Below are positions 11,901 through 23,231 of a DNA stretch of 64,000 nt, piece after piece; positions within the stretch are counted from its first letter, which is position 1, and each line of letters begins with the position of its first letter. The position numbers were made by a program, and so were the translations under genes. The stretch is taken from NCBI GenBank assembly GCA_013397115.1, contig VWZW01001682.1:510-64509 (forward strand), written 5' to 3'. This DNA comes from Edolisoma coerulescens. Taxonomy: Eukaryota > Chordata > Aves > Passeriformes > Campephagidae. Below the pieces are notes generated by a model. The model did no database searches, was not told the origin of the DNA, and worked only from the letters and a program-made list of their open reading frames with translations.

Positions 11901-14900
11901 AATGTGTAATCCACTAACTGCTGTTTTTTTTATTCAGTAGCCATTTACTTCTAGAAATCGCTTCCCAATAGATTCTTTTCAGAGTTTCATGTTTTTAGAG
12001 AGAGGGTGGATAGGAGGACAATTTCTTATTTCTTGGAAATTTTCGAACTTTTTTACAAAATTGGAATTGAGAATGTATAATGCTTAAGAAAATTTCCTTT
12101 TAATGACCTAGTCCACTTTCTTGTGAGAAAGTTGGACCTCCTGTGTGCAAAATCCTACACAAAATATATTTTTGGGCAGAGTAGGTAGGCACTTTATCCT
12201 TTGCATCTTCTTCAAATACTGATTATTTTTTCATTTTTAAAATGATAAAACACAGTGAATGTTCTTTGTACGTTCCATTTTCCAGGTGCTTGGGAAAATA
12301 TATGCCTGTTTATCAGATGCTCTAGGTGTGTATTGCTCCTGCACAGTTCCCCAGAGGATTTGCTTTTTCCATGGGAACTAACTCAACCTTAAACTCTTAT
12401 TGTGGCATGTGCCTGTCAGGAGTAGCTTAGGGGGCAGGTGGGAGGTGAGAAGATACTTCTCTAAATAAGGGACCCTGTGAAATCCTCACCTGAGAGAAAA
12501 GAGACTTGTGTGAAGGTAGCATGGGATTGCTTATGGATGAAAAGAGGGGAATCATTTCATAATGTATCCCTCCAAGATAAAATGGTAGCAGCCTGTTTTG
12601 ACTGCATTCCAAAGGACTTGTGGCATATTAAATCAGTTCAGGGAAATAAGAGGGAACCCAAGAGCTTTACATGTTATTTCATGTAGGCTCATTTAAAAAA
12701 ATTCCAAATTTTGTGTATGTATTTTTTCCATATATGATGAGCTCATTCGTTCCTCAGAGAACACAGAGCTATCTGAGGATGAGAAATGTTAGGCCCCAGA
12801 CTAGTGAAAAATAACTCCCAGCATGAATTTTTCAAACCTTTCAGATGAAAATCATACAAACTTAAAAATAAAAAAGTGCATTTCAAGGTTAAGAGATTAT
12901 TGCAATGAGATGAGTATACAAAAATATGCATAAATTATGCCTACTAGAGGAAGCCTTTAAACCTATTATTGTTACTAGTGCTGCATTCAGTATTTGTAAT
13001 ATAGAATGTAAGGAATTCTGCCTGATGCCTGTATTTGAATTAAGATGGAGTAGTTTATAAGCAGAATAACATGCTCAGTGTTTCATATTAACAACAAATA
13101 AAATAAAATGTCTTCCATAAAGAGGGATGAAAGAGATATAACGTCTAAATTCTGTACATTGGCCCTTCTTTGGGAAGACCATCTCTCCTTAGGGAATTTG
13201 CTTAGTTCACAGCAATTGCCAGCACTTTGAACTGCATTTTGACTTTGGTACAAAATATATTGGACTATTTGGAGCTTAGTGACCATGTCATGTAAAACCT
13301 ATACTCAGTAAATGACATGCAAGAACAGTATAAATATCAGTGTGTATGTATGGATAGCTAACACATAATTACCAGTAAGCTGTCATCATGAATACAAAAT
13401 TATGGTGATTATGAGAACAGAAAATAACTACCTTTCTGCCTCTCTTTTTAATAGTAGTACATATTCTCATGTGAAAACCACAAGTTCTTTTCCAGGTCAC
13501 TTTTGCTTGTGCTGTTCCTTTTTGTGAAAATCTTGAGAAAAAGCATTCTGAAAAATGGAGCTTTTTCAAGCCCTCATGGACAATCCATGTTTGACATTTT
13601 CCAGCAAGTTAATCTCCTTTGCAAAGCAAATTCATTATTGATCAGATAGTTTTAGGCATAAAACACCATAAAGCCACTGCAGAATCTACAATAGATTTCC
13701 AGCAAATTAGCAAGAGTGGGGTAGCATGAAACAAATCGAGTACACCTTGTGATAGTTTGATGCTTTTCCAAAGAAGAAATAGATTTTTTTCATGCAGTAA
13801 TGGAAAAGTCTCCCTTAGCATGGCTTGTCTAGCATGTGTTTCCAGAGGGTATCATTACAGATAATGGACTTTGGTTTGCCCCTCCTTGGGATTTGTGAAT
13901 TTTGAAAAGCAACAAAATTTGATTGCCACGTTGTCAGTGCATCCTTGCAAAGTCCATGATAGAAGCAATATCAAAACTGTCAAAAGACCCAAGCAAACAA
14001 AACCCACAAGTGTTAAAAGGTAAAGTAGGTGGTTGTGTAAGTGATACTGAACTTCAAGATTAGGTCTGCAGAAGACCCTGCTGCTTGTGGGCTATAATGC
14101 AGAATAACAATTACAGAAAAATGGCAGAATGGTCAGTAAGGCAAAATCATCAGCCCTCGGTATTATTTGAACAGGCCTGTTGTAATGATGCTCTTTCATG
14201 GGAGCACTTAGATGTAATGTGAGGCACTCATGGATGTTGGATATACATTACAAACATGAATATCCTCTTTCTTATCTTCTCTGAAATGACCTTTCACACT
14301 ACCCTACTCTCATGTCTTTTTGCTTGCAAAAGGATTTGCAGCTTGCACATCTCTGTTTCAGACTGTGGTTAATGCATATGCATTCTCTGCTTTGGCAGGT
14401 GCAGGTGCAGCTCCTACTCTCAAGGGCAGAGATCCAGTGATGTGCTAAATGTGCAGGTCGGCTGTGGCATCACTTACCCAACTGAGGCCTGGCAGATTCT
14501 GTACAACAGGTTTTCATTGCAGGGATCATCTCCACATTACTGATTGAAAATTTGTGTGTGGTACATGCTGTAATAGTTCCATTATAACATGAACTGCAGA
14601 AGGAACTCCAGTCAGTTTCAGGTTTTTGGCACAGAAGAGCTGCAAAGCTGTATGTGGTTCTCACCACGGAACTAGGCTGTGGAACCCTTCTACCGTGTTG
14701 TAGATTCTATGCAAATTCAAAAAGTGGCTATGCAAATTTGTGAAAGTAAAATTCTTGAAGGATGGGGAAGCACAAATATATCAACTCTGGGTCAAGAAGT
14801 CTGAGCTGCAAGCTGGTGGAGGTTGTGAGAATATACTTTAGTGTTACCATTCCAAGCTATTATTCTTTTTTTTTTCCCTTTACATTCACTCTTGGTTTCT

Positions 14901-17339
14901 GTTGGAGCTGGAGTACGAATTGGCTGGCTGGCTTAATGCAGAGATACTTATAATAAGTTCTTAAAATCTTTAAGGACTTTTTCACTAGAAAAATTAAAAT
15001 TATTTAGCAACAAAGTCTTAAGGGTGCTTCAGCCCTTCTCAGATAGGGAGGAGTTGGTGATAGCCTCCAAACTGAGGTTAAATATGTTTGTATCTTCTTG
15101 AACCTTAATCTCTTTGTTGCTGTTTCCCTGATGGCTGTGCCTTCTAGGGATCTACCAGCAAACTTAGGCTACCTGATTAAAACTGATATTCCCCTATATT
15201 TAAGGTGGTCAGTGGTGGCTGAGTTGCTACCTTGGTGTGGAATAGGAAGTAATGTGAATAATTCACTTTATTGTGTAGAAAAGCCAAGTAATTGTACCAC
15301 AGATGGAATTCAACTATATCATTCCATCTCCTTCCCTATAGATGCTTGGACTTGTCTCAGCATATTGCCTGGTTTCATCAGAGTAACAAATCCAAAAAAC
15401 TGTCAGGTTTCCATTATCACCATGTCTTTGGCACATGAGGTAGATTTTAAGTAGATGATTCATGAGAATACGTTGTTGGAAAGGGCTGTGCTGAAATGTG
15501 TGTGGCAGATGTCAAAGAAATATTGCTGACATATTTTAAGTGCTGCTCCCAATTGAGGCATTCCTGAAAGTGTAAATATCCTATAGCAACAAGGAAAAAA
15601 TCCTTCTGTACTCATCAGGAAGTGCTTTGTATATGGTTTTCTGGAGCCAGGCTGAACATTTATGACGATGAAAATAGACAGATATAGAATAACAATGTTA
15701 AAGTCATCCTTCAGGATAGCATTCTGAGACACACAGCTGTGCTCCCATGCTACTTTCCAGCTTTTGTGTAAAGGTGATTTCCTCTTCACTGCCTTTTGTC
15801 ATTTCTTAGTGCTGTAAACGGAACACTTATTTTTCAGCTTGCAAAAAAGTTTGTGTAAAAATTCACAAGTGGCTTGTAAATGCCAGTTACAATAGCAGAT
15901 GAGCAAGCATGTCAACCAAATTTCCTCGTGTACATGTGTGTGAGTAGGACCAGCTTGGGAAAGTTATTCAGATGGAAAAGTTGCCACACATGCAAGACTG
16001 ATTAAACCATAAAAATAACTAGTTACTTGTCTTGTGCATTGAAGGATCACTATGATGGAGATTCTTAAAAATTAAGACAAAATTAAAAAATAAAGCCCAA
16101 ACTCTCCAAATAGTTTAGAAATTCCATACAGGATAGGAGGATAACTAGGAGTAAAACCAGCCCACCTAGATGAGAGTGAAGGGGAGTGCATGCCAAGCTT
16201 AGGACAAGGACTCTCTTGCTCTTGTGGCTGCTCTCTAAGAACCATGAGAGGAAAAAAGCTGAAATTAATCATTTTGACCAGAAAGATGTGAATGGCTGTG
16301 AGACCACAGCTGTTGGCAAAGATGTTCCCAGGAAATCTAACAGCACCTAAGGAAAGTGGCAATAAAAGGGAAAGTGCGACCAAAACTCTGCCAAGACTTT
16401 GTGACTCCATGAACTGAGTGGGTTCAGCTTCTGTTTTTATTGGAAGACATCCTTGCAAGTTAACAGATCTGAAATTTCCTTACACTTAACAATATTTACC
16501 AATCATTATGGCTGTAAATGACACTGAAATGAAACTTTTTTTTTTGTTTTCTGACTCCAATAAAATTGCTGATTTTTTTTTTTGCACTGCAAAGTATTGA
16601 GGGAGTTCAGTGGACTGAAATAGAAAACAGTACTTACAACTGCAGTGGTACCAAGGAGAAAATATGAATAAAGATATGTTAAAGTGAAAGTAAACATAAT
16701 AACCGGATACCAAAAAAAATTACTAAATATACAGTTAAATCACAATTTAAATTTTAAAAAGTATTTTTCCTGATCGTAATTTATATTAACTTGATATCTT
16801 CATTCTGTGCTACAGAATCAGGTTTGTTTCAGGACAACAAGCAAATGAAAAGTCTCTGTAGATCAGGTGTGTTATTCCCCTTCCTAAGGCATAGGGAAAT
16901 CGGAAGGGTGGCTTTGTCATCTCAAATTTTCCTCTTCTGCTCAAAACTATAAATGGTAAAAAGAAATATATGCCTTAAGGAATATATGCATAAGGAACTT
17001 AAGCATATAATAACATCAGAATCAATGATTTCTGCCTAGAGAAGTGACCTTTTCTACAGCAGCCAGTGTTCTGTTTTATAAATATTTGATGAAACGCTTT
17101 AGATTGGGCTTGTTGTTAACAAAGGAGATAAGTGGGTGTAAGTGTGCTGTGCTCGCCGCGGGCTTGCTGGGCTGTGCTGTCCTTACCAGCTGCTGGACCT
17201 TCTAAGAGGCCGTGTGAGGCTGTGAATTTGGCTTACACACATTGCTGTTGCAGTAAAATAACAAGTGGAATATATATGTGTGCCTATGTGTGTGTCTACT
17301 TTTATTCAAAAGACTTAATTCCTGCTTTGTGTCCGATTC
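8909..17339. other. long gene-free stretch
   Basis: Eight kilobases of AT-rich unique sequence with only short scattered frames. A GC-richer segment lies at 9,030-9,150. A 12-bp ATGCATATGCAT palindrome, resembling an octamer/POU site, is at 14,372-14,383. Open frames at 15,098-15,454 (plus) and 16,072-16,458 (minus, 128 codons) lack any recognisable domain and are treated as chance. Purine-rich or T-rich runs near 16,540-16,585 are simple sequence. No repeat family was recognised. Confidence 0.55.
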
Positions 17340-17770
17340 TATAATGACGGAGTTCAAAATCCATTTCTGTGTTTGCATCCAGTACAGGCCATGCTCCGAG
17401 CCATGGCCACAGAAATTGTCTTTCTTCTTGGTTTCTGCCTGCAAGTTCAAATGAATTCCGTGATGTGATACTGTCAGCTAGTTTTGTGCTTTCATGTATT
17501 TGCTCAAAAAGAAGCGCACTTTTGATGTTGTTCTACTTATGTCTCATCAAAGGTTTCGTAGCAGCTGCATTTCATGGTTCTCTGCAAAACCACCTGGAAA
17601 ACATCCATCGTCTGAAAGTGATATTCTTAAGAGCGCCTTGCAGACTCAGATTTGCAGGTTGCTGAATGCTGCTAAATTGAAAATGACCCCATTTGAAAGG
17701 AAATGGATGCCGTCAATCCTTTAAGAATATCAAAAGCTACAGTACAAACAGCTCACAAAATGTAATGGGT
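17340..17770. other. possible conserved non-coding element or diverged exon
   Basis: This block keeps about eight CpGs in 400 bases in a CpG-poor neighbourhood and has more even base use than its flanks. Two overlapping plus-strand frames (17,369-17,665 and 17,494-17,724) are open but unrecognised. CpG retention can mean constraint or a young insertion. Only cross-species alignment would decide. Confidence 0.25.
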
Positions 17771-18756
17771 GTCTAGAGATCCAGCTGTAAAGCTGCAGTG
17801 TAGTGCAATCTGTTGAATTTTAGTCATATAGGGTAAGATTTTGCATATCTCTCTTAAAATGATTTTATAGTGAATGGCTATTTTAAACATTTACTGAATA
17901 TGTGATTACCTGTGCTCATTGAAAGATACAAGACCTGTATTTAAAGGAATTGTAGTTAAATACTCCTGTTACCTTCATGTCTTCCCCTATCAAGTTGTCA
18001 AAGAGAAAAGCATGTGCATTAAGCTTTATGTCTGCTTATCCAAAAGTAAATGCATTTAAAACGTTGAAAAAGGATCATTGCTGCAGTTCAGAAATGGTCA
18101 GAGGAGTACTTTGAATACTATTTTTTTAAAGAGAGATGAGGAATAAATTATGCATGTTCTTGATGAAGTTACTCATGAGGTCCTCAAGGAACTGTTTGTA
18201 TACTTGTGCTGGTTTATATATTCTATATATGCATAAATTATTTAAAAAAAAGGTAAATAGGACTATCAACAACAAATTTTGTTTCCTCAATGATCTTAAA
18301 CAGTGCAAACTTAATTGGACTGCAGAGAGTTTGAGAAGGATCTTTTAGAATTGTATTATGCAGTAGTATGATAATCAATTTTTAAAAAGTGCAGGGTAAT
18401 AAGCAGAGGAATCCCTGATATAATTCTACAGTGATCCCTAAAGTGGCTGTTGTTATCCAGGGGAAAAAAAATCTCAGAGATATTCTTGATAGTTCTCTAA
18501 GAATGTCAGCTGAAGGTTTACACTGGGTTATTCCAAGTGGTTTTAGAAAACACTCATTTTGGTGAAAATTCTATGCTTTTTTTAGCAAATCCATTTTGAA
18601 AAAAAGTCTTTATTGAAAGTGTTCTCATGTCCACCTTGTTCCTTTAAAGTAATTCGGTCAAATGAAATTAAGATCCTTAAAGATCCAAAATTAACAGAAA
18701 ATACTAAGTAAAATGAGAAGCTTTGTTGTCTGTTTTTGTTTGTTTTTTTTCTATAG
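17771..18756. other. gene-free unique sequence
   Basis: AT-rich sequence. 18,120-18,260 is strongly AT-biased. The end (18,721-18,756) is a long T-rich tract ending in CTATAG, a good 3' splice-site look-alike. Confidence 0.6.
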
Positions 18757-18845
18757 CAATCTGCCATTCCTTTCCATCAATCATTTCTAGTGGCACTTAA
18801 TGCTGGGATTCATACCGTTAATTTATTCCAAGAATTACATAGATG
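18757..18845 (+). other. weak candidate 89-nt exon
   Basis: A strong T-rich tract ending in ATAG precedes this interval, and GATG|GTATGT follows. The frame starting at the first base is open for all 29 codons, while a second frame has an early stop. The peptide is not recognised. This could be a real alternative exon, a decoy exon or chance. Confidence 0.22.
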
Positions 18846-19849
18846 GTATGTAATAATTAACTACTACATGCTGCAGTATGGGTTTCACTAACTGCTACAT
18901 GAAAGGACAGCTATCTCCATACTGATCTGACATTTTTTGCTGTTCAGGTGCTATAAAGGAGCCAGATGCTGGCTGTAATTAATCAGTAGAGAATTGTTCT
19001 GTTGATGGAAAGCTCTCAGATGGAATAAAGCACACAGAGCTGGCTTCTGCACCAAACACTTCTGCCTCTCTGACATCAGAAGAGGGACAGCATTTTGATC
19101 CATTAATCCAGCTGATATGTAATGTTTTATGAAAAACACGTGCTGCTGGGACATTAGGTTGGTGTTGGCTTGCCTGCAGAATCGTGGAGCTGTAATTATT
19201 TCCTTGTTTTTCATCTGCTGCACTGGTCAGATGAAAAATTTCAGGAGATAGCATAATGGAAGAAGAATTTGGACTCGACCATTTTTTTGAGTAATGGTTA
19301 TCCTCTTAAAAATAATTCCAAAAAGCATTAGAATGATGTGAAACTAAGTCCTTTAAACTATTTCGCCTGCTACATTGACAAAGATTTGTGAGGATCTTAT
19401 TGGTCACAAGAAGTACAATAAAGGAGTACTCCTTTAAAGAAAAATGTTTCTTTAAAAAAGGAAATTTATTGTTTTGGATTTACACAAGGAGCAGATAGTA
19501 AGGTGCCCTTCTCGCAGGGTCGCCCAAGTAAGTAGCATGCATACGTTTTCTGTTAAACTGCTTCCTCTGTTTCTGCACTTACAGCACATTTTAAGGAAAG
19601 GAAGATAAATTCATACCAGGAAATAGAATACAAAATAAAATCTTTATTCAAAGTACAAAGCAAAAACATTTTGTGGAGATTTTTTCATGATCGCTAAAAA
19701 AGAAAATGATGGGGTTTAACTCTGCTGCAGTTTTGTATCATCTCCTGCTCCTTCCAAATCAAAGCAAAGAAGAAATCTTCACGGGGAAAATTAAAATGCG
19801 TCGTTTATTTCGGGTATGGAAGGTGAAGATGTTTTTCGGTCGGGAGGGG
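18846..19849. other. gene-free stretch upstream of internal CpG island
   Basis: Unique AT-rich sequence. A short CpG-bearing patch at 19,510-19,550 includes AA|GTAAGT at 19,528, a good 5' splice-site look-alike. No gene is recognised. Confidence 0.55.
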
Positions 19850-19913
19850 AGGTTGAGTTGGATCCGCAGCTCCGGGGGGTGCCCGGAGCCCGCCCTGCGC
19901 TGCGCCCCGCGCG

Positions 19914-19929
19914 CCACCGGGGGGCGCCA
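19914..19929 (+). promoter_or_regulatory. near-consensus CTCF core motif
   Basis: CCACCGGGGGGCGCCA matches the vertebrate CTCF core pattern CCASYAGRKGGCRSY at every position except an A-to-G change at position six. The CpG content means that methylation could control binding. Its place inside an isolated CpG island fits an insulator or loop anchor, or a promoter-proximal site. Confidence 0.5.
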
Positions 19930-19966
19930 CAGTCCGCGGGAAGCGCCGGGGGCGCGGCTGGAGCTC

Positions 19967-19987
19967 GGGGCTGGGCCGGGGAACGGG
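19967..19987 (+). other. G-quadruplex motif
   Basis: Four G tracts of at least three, with loops CT, CC and AAC, satisfy the standard intramolecular G-quadruplex pattern. Such motifs are common in promoters. Folding is inferred only. Confidence 0.7.
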
Positions 19988-20187
19988 CCCGCTCCGGGGA
20001 GCCCGCGCTGCGGGCCGGAGGCTCTGAGGGGCGGCCGGCCTTTCTGCCGCTCACCCGGCAGGTGAGAAGTGCGTGGTGAGAATGATTCTTTCTGTGCTGA
20101 TCTAACACTGGGGAGTTCCTGTCCCAGTGGAGTATCAAAGTGAATAGGGATGATGGAAAGAGAAATTCCCAAATCCTGCTCTCTTCC

Positions 20188-20240
20188 CGGTTTTTTTTTT
20201 TTTTTTTATTATTTTTTTAAATTTTTTTTTTATTTTAACC
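20188..20240 (-). repeat. T-rich tract (possible A-tail on minus strand)
   Basis: A run of 17 T is followed by interrupted T stretches. Read on the minus strand it is an A-rich tail containing an AATAAA hexamer at its upstream end. It lies at the low-coordinate end of the minus-strand coding-like block at 20,312-20,985, the position expected for the poly(A) tail of a retrocopy. It may equally be simple low-complexity sequence. Confidence 0.45.
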
Positions 20241-20990
20241 TTCTGTACACTAGTTACAGAATTCTGGTCCAGACCCTTGTTTTGAATTTGCTCGTGTTTT
20301 CTGAACTTGTTTCACCTTCGGCTACAGACAGTCATTGCTACTTCCCGGTGCAATGACAAGGACTGATAGCTTTGAAATGCAGTAAGCACCTGGAGCCCAT
20401 TTCTGCCAGGTGTAGGTGCTGAGCCACATTTAACTGCAGCCCTCATGGCCACACAGGCGTTTCTCCTTGGTACTCTCTTGAGATCCACGGCAGATAGACT
20501 GCTGATGTTTTTTCTCTTGGCATCAACACTGTCAGGACTCACAGCATTCTTATGCTGCCTACAGGGAGGTGCAAAACCATCTACCAGGTTATTCATCCAC
20601 TTCAGCTTTTTGTTTGGGATCACAAAAAGTTGGCATTGCCACTTCTAGGATATGCTGAAAACAAAGTGCATGGGTGTGGTAGACAGGATGCTGTTGTAAC
20701 ACAGTATCTCTTTGGGGTAATCGATAATTCTAACCATTAGAAGAGGTATCATTTACTCATAGCTGCCAAACAGAGTGGAATTCTTACAAACCTTCCAGGT
20801 GGGTTTGACTCTGGCATCAGCTGGGTTGCTGTTGATAGAATGCATTTCACGGCCAGTGAAACACTTTGCACCTGGGAGTCCCTCCAGCCCTGTGATGAAA
20901 GGGGGCAGCTGTGTCCTGGAAGGCCTCTTAAGGCAGTGTTAATCCCTAGTGCACCTTGAGGACTTTTCTGGGCAAAAGAGCCCATGCAAA
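20241..20990 (-). pseudogene. possible decayed retrocopy, parent unknown
   Basis: This 750-bp block is GC-richer than its surroundings. On the minus strand a frame from 20,985 to 20,749 is open for 78 codons. A second frame, from about 20,740 to 20,312, is open except for one TAG near 20,645. By my count about three fifths of codons in the lower segment start with a purine, as in real coding DNA. The two segments are in different frames or broken by stops, so no intact protein exists. The A-rich tract at 20,188-20,240 lies just beyond the 3' end. I do not recognise the protein. The plus strand is also fairly open, which weakens the argument. Confidence 0.25.
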
Positions 20991-23112
20991 ACAGCAGTGT
21001 GGATGAGAAACTTGTGATAAATGCATCTGAGGCAAGTAAATATTTCCATGTCTCAATGTCTTTGTGTGAATACTGGATGCTTTTAAAAAATGTTTTAATT
21101 AATTTATTTTTTTTAGCTATGTTTAGAGCTCATTAAAAAATAAGTGGATCAAAATCTATGGGTTATGATACAGTTATAGACCATGTGTGTGGTAATCTAA
21201 GAATCTATATTCAGTTCTTGACAACACAGACTCGACAGTTTCTGTGCTTTCACTCCCACGTGCTATAAATATACAATGGAAAAATCTAAGTGTTAAAAAT
21301 TTCAAAGTGTTTCCCAGGCTGTTCCTGCGATGAAAAGGGTGTGCCAAAGTGGGTCAGAGGTGAGAGAGGAGAATGGGATCTGCTGTTCTATAATTTTATT
21401 GCCTCGTAGTAATGCTAAAGGTAAACTGCTGTAACAGTGGTACTGTACATCCTGACAGGTCAGACAAGTGAGAGCAGTGCCAAGAAAACCACAACTCATT
21501 TGATCATTGAGATTAAAAAAAGTGTTAAAACTAGGGTTTTATTTCTTGTGGTGGGACATTTTTGAACTGCCTTTGTAGTTATTTCAATTTTGTTTCATAC
21601 ATTTACCTACCTGCTAAGTAGGTCACAGATGTGGGGGCACAGCACATCCTTAGAAGCAAAACTTTTGGTTTTGCTTCTAAGGAAAGCCTGTCTCAGAGCT
21701 GACAAACCAGTAAACCCTTGAGTGGCTATTGAGCATTTTGAACTTCTAATACTGAGCAAAGGAATCCTTCAGTTCTGCAGGACTTCATTCATAGTTTTTG
21801 CATGGAATTTCTTGTTTTAAAAAAAATCTACAAGGTGATGAATGTTATATCTAAATTCTAACACGAATCTCTATAAGAAGAACACAAGATTTCTGGTGTA
21901 GGTGTTTTCCTCATCCCTTGTTGACCAGTTTTCATCAGTCTTTTCTCTAATAGAAATACAATCTACTGTCTATTAACTTCCCTTCAGGGTCTGCCATCTT
22001 TTTTCCCTTTCTAATGCAAGTACAAACCTAATGTGTAGAGGTGTTCCTGCAGTCCAATGGAAGTTGCAACAGTGTTAGTGTTAAAAAATGTTCAATCCTC
22101 TCTCTTACAAGTGTACATCATGTGTTTTTCATTGTATATTTTCTCAAGGATGGTAAAATACAGCTTAAAAATTGCTTGCTCAGCTCAAAATCACTTGTCT
22201 ATTGATTTGGGTACCTTCTTGCTGCTTTTGCCATGCAGGCCAGCAAGCAGTTTTGTTTCCTTTGGTGAACTTAGTCGATGAGGAGAGAGAGAACATGCAA
22301 GAAAATATGCTTGTTCATATCAAAATATTTTCCACGTATTTCAGCAATGTTCATGCTGAAACAATTACTCTTGTTTTTCATGAATATTCCTGTAAGAAAA
22401 AAGCAATTTTCATCGAAGCATGGTTATTTGTTTTCCTCATGAAATCTCAGAATGCATTTTTAGGGATATTCAGAGAGATATGCAATTGTTGGTGCTGTTG
22501 TGTACCATTGGGAAGCCTTTAATGACTGGTTCCTGAGACCTTCCTTCCTCTCTGTGCTGTGGATTGGTACGGGTGAGAATAATTATTGGTTTCAGTGCAA
22601 TCTGTACCAGTGCCCTTTTGAACAGAGGGTTGAGGCTGCGGTGTCTAATTGTGGGATAGATGGAGTTGTAGTGAGTTGTGGTCTGCAGGGCACAACACTT
22701 ACTGGGTACACCATGCCTGCTTCTGCTCAGCTCTGCAGCTGCATGCTCCCAACTTCATTTTTACAGATGATGGATGCTGTCATTCCTGGTCTCTGTGAGT
22801 GAATCAAAAAGGGAAAAAATCTTGCTATTAGTTCCATCATTTGCTTATAGTTTCTGACTTTCTTATATGGCTACACTGGAATTATTTGAAACTTTTTTTT
22901 TTTTGGCAGATACTTTTCTGCACATATTCAGCTGAGTGTCCCACAAGACAACTTAAATGCAAAAACTTATATTAGTTGTACTTAAGAGTTTTAGTAGGGC
23001 TGTGTTTATTAGTGCATCATTTTGTTATCTCACCAAGAACATGTTATGACATTTTACATGCCTGGTAGTTTCTAAAAATGTGGAAATACATGTAAAGAAT
23101 AATTTTTTATTT
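20991..23112. other. gene-free stretch containing a strong hairpin
   Basis: AT-rich unique sequence. It contains two adjacent inverted repeats (21,605-21,623 and 21,647-21,683, the second listed separately). A T-run ending in GGCAG at 22,909 resembles a 3' splice site but no 5' splice site follows. Short frames at 22,057-22,802 are not recognised. Confidence 0.55.
21647..21683. repeat. perfect 16-bp inverted repeat (hairpin)
   Basis: The arms TCCTTAGAAGCAAAAC and GTTTTGCTTCTAAGGA are exact reverse complements separated by TTTTG. As RNA or single-stranded DNA this folds into an uninterrupted 16-bp stem with a 5-nt loop. A second, shorter stem (ACCTAC/GTAGGT, 21,605-21,623) lies just upstream. 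The stem is shorter than a typical microRNA precursor. Confidence 0.85.
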
Positions 23113-23231
23113 CCCATTTTTCTGATAGGAAAAATGGAGGATAAAACCAGAAAGACTCACCCAGGGTTCACAAAAAGGCTGCTGTTGAGCTAGAAATAAC
23201 CTGAAGCTTGGGCTCTTAGACTCCTACTTGA
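23113..23231 (-). mobile_element. MIR/CORE-SINE-like ancient SINE relic
   Basis: The plus strand runs CCCATTTT, CTGAT-GGAAA, then an A-rich part, CACCCAGGGTTCACA, a GAGCTAGAAATAACC part, and GACTCC. This follows in order the reverse complement of the MIR SINE: the AAAATGGGG region, the conserved core, and the tRNA-derived GGGTTCGAATCC B-box region. Divergence is high, as expected for a relic shared by amniotes. MIR-type relics exist at low number in bird genomes. The alignment was done by eye. Confidence 0.45.

Larger units (their letters stand above)
19850..20075. promoter_or_regulatory. short isolated CpG island
   Basis: About 220 bases of very GC-rich sequence with dense CpG sit alone in AT-rich DNA. 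The block holds a CTCF-type core (19,914-19,929), a G-quadruplex motif (19,967-19,987) and an excellent plus-strand 5' splice site at 20,062 (GCAG|GTGAGA). On the minus strand CGG|GTGAGC near 20,050 is also splice-site-like. Together these fit an alternative promoter with a short first exon, an independent non-coding RNA start, or an insulator. Frames of up to 137 codons cross the island on both strands, as expected in stop-poor GC-rich DNA, and are not taken as genes. Confidence 0.7.

Noticed and set aside
15098..15454. 118-codon plus-strand frame
   Set aside because: Starts at a TTG, matches nothing recognised, and is isolated.
16072..16458. 128-codon minus-strand frame
   Set aside because: No domain, no splice sites, and composition not clearly coding.
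19706..20172. Several long frames across the internal CpG island
   Set aside because: GC-rich sequence is naturally stop-poor; frames are open on both strands and read as Pro/Arg/Gly-rich noise.
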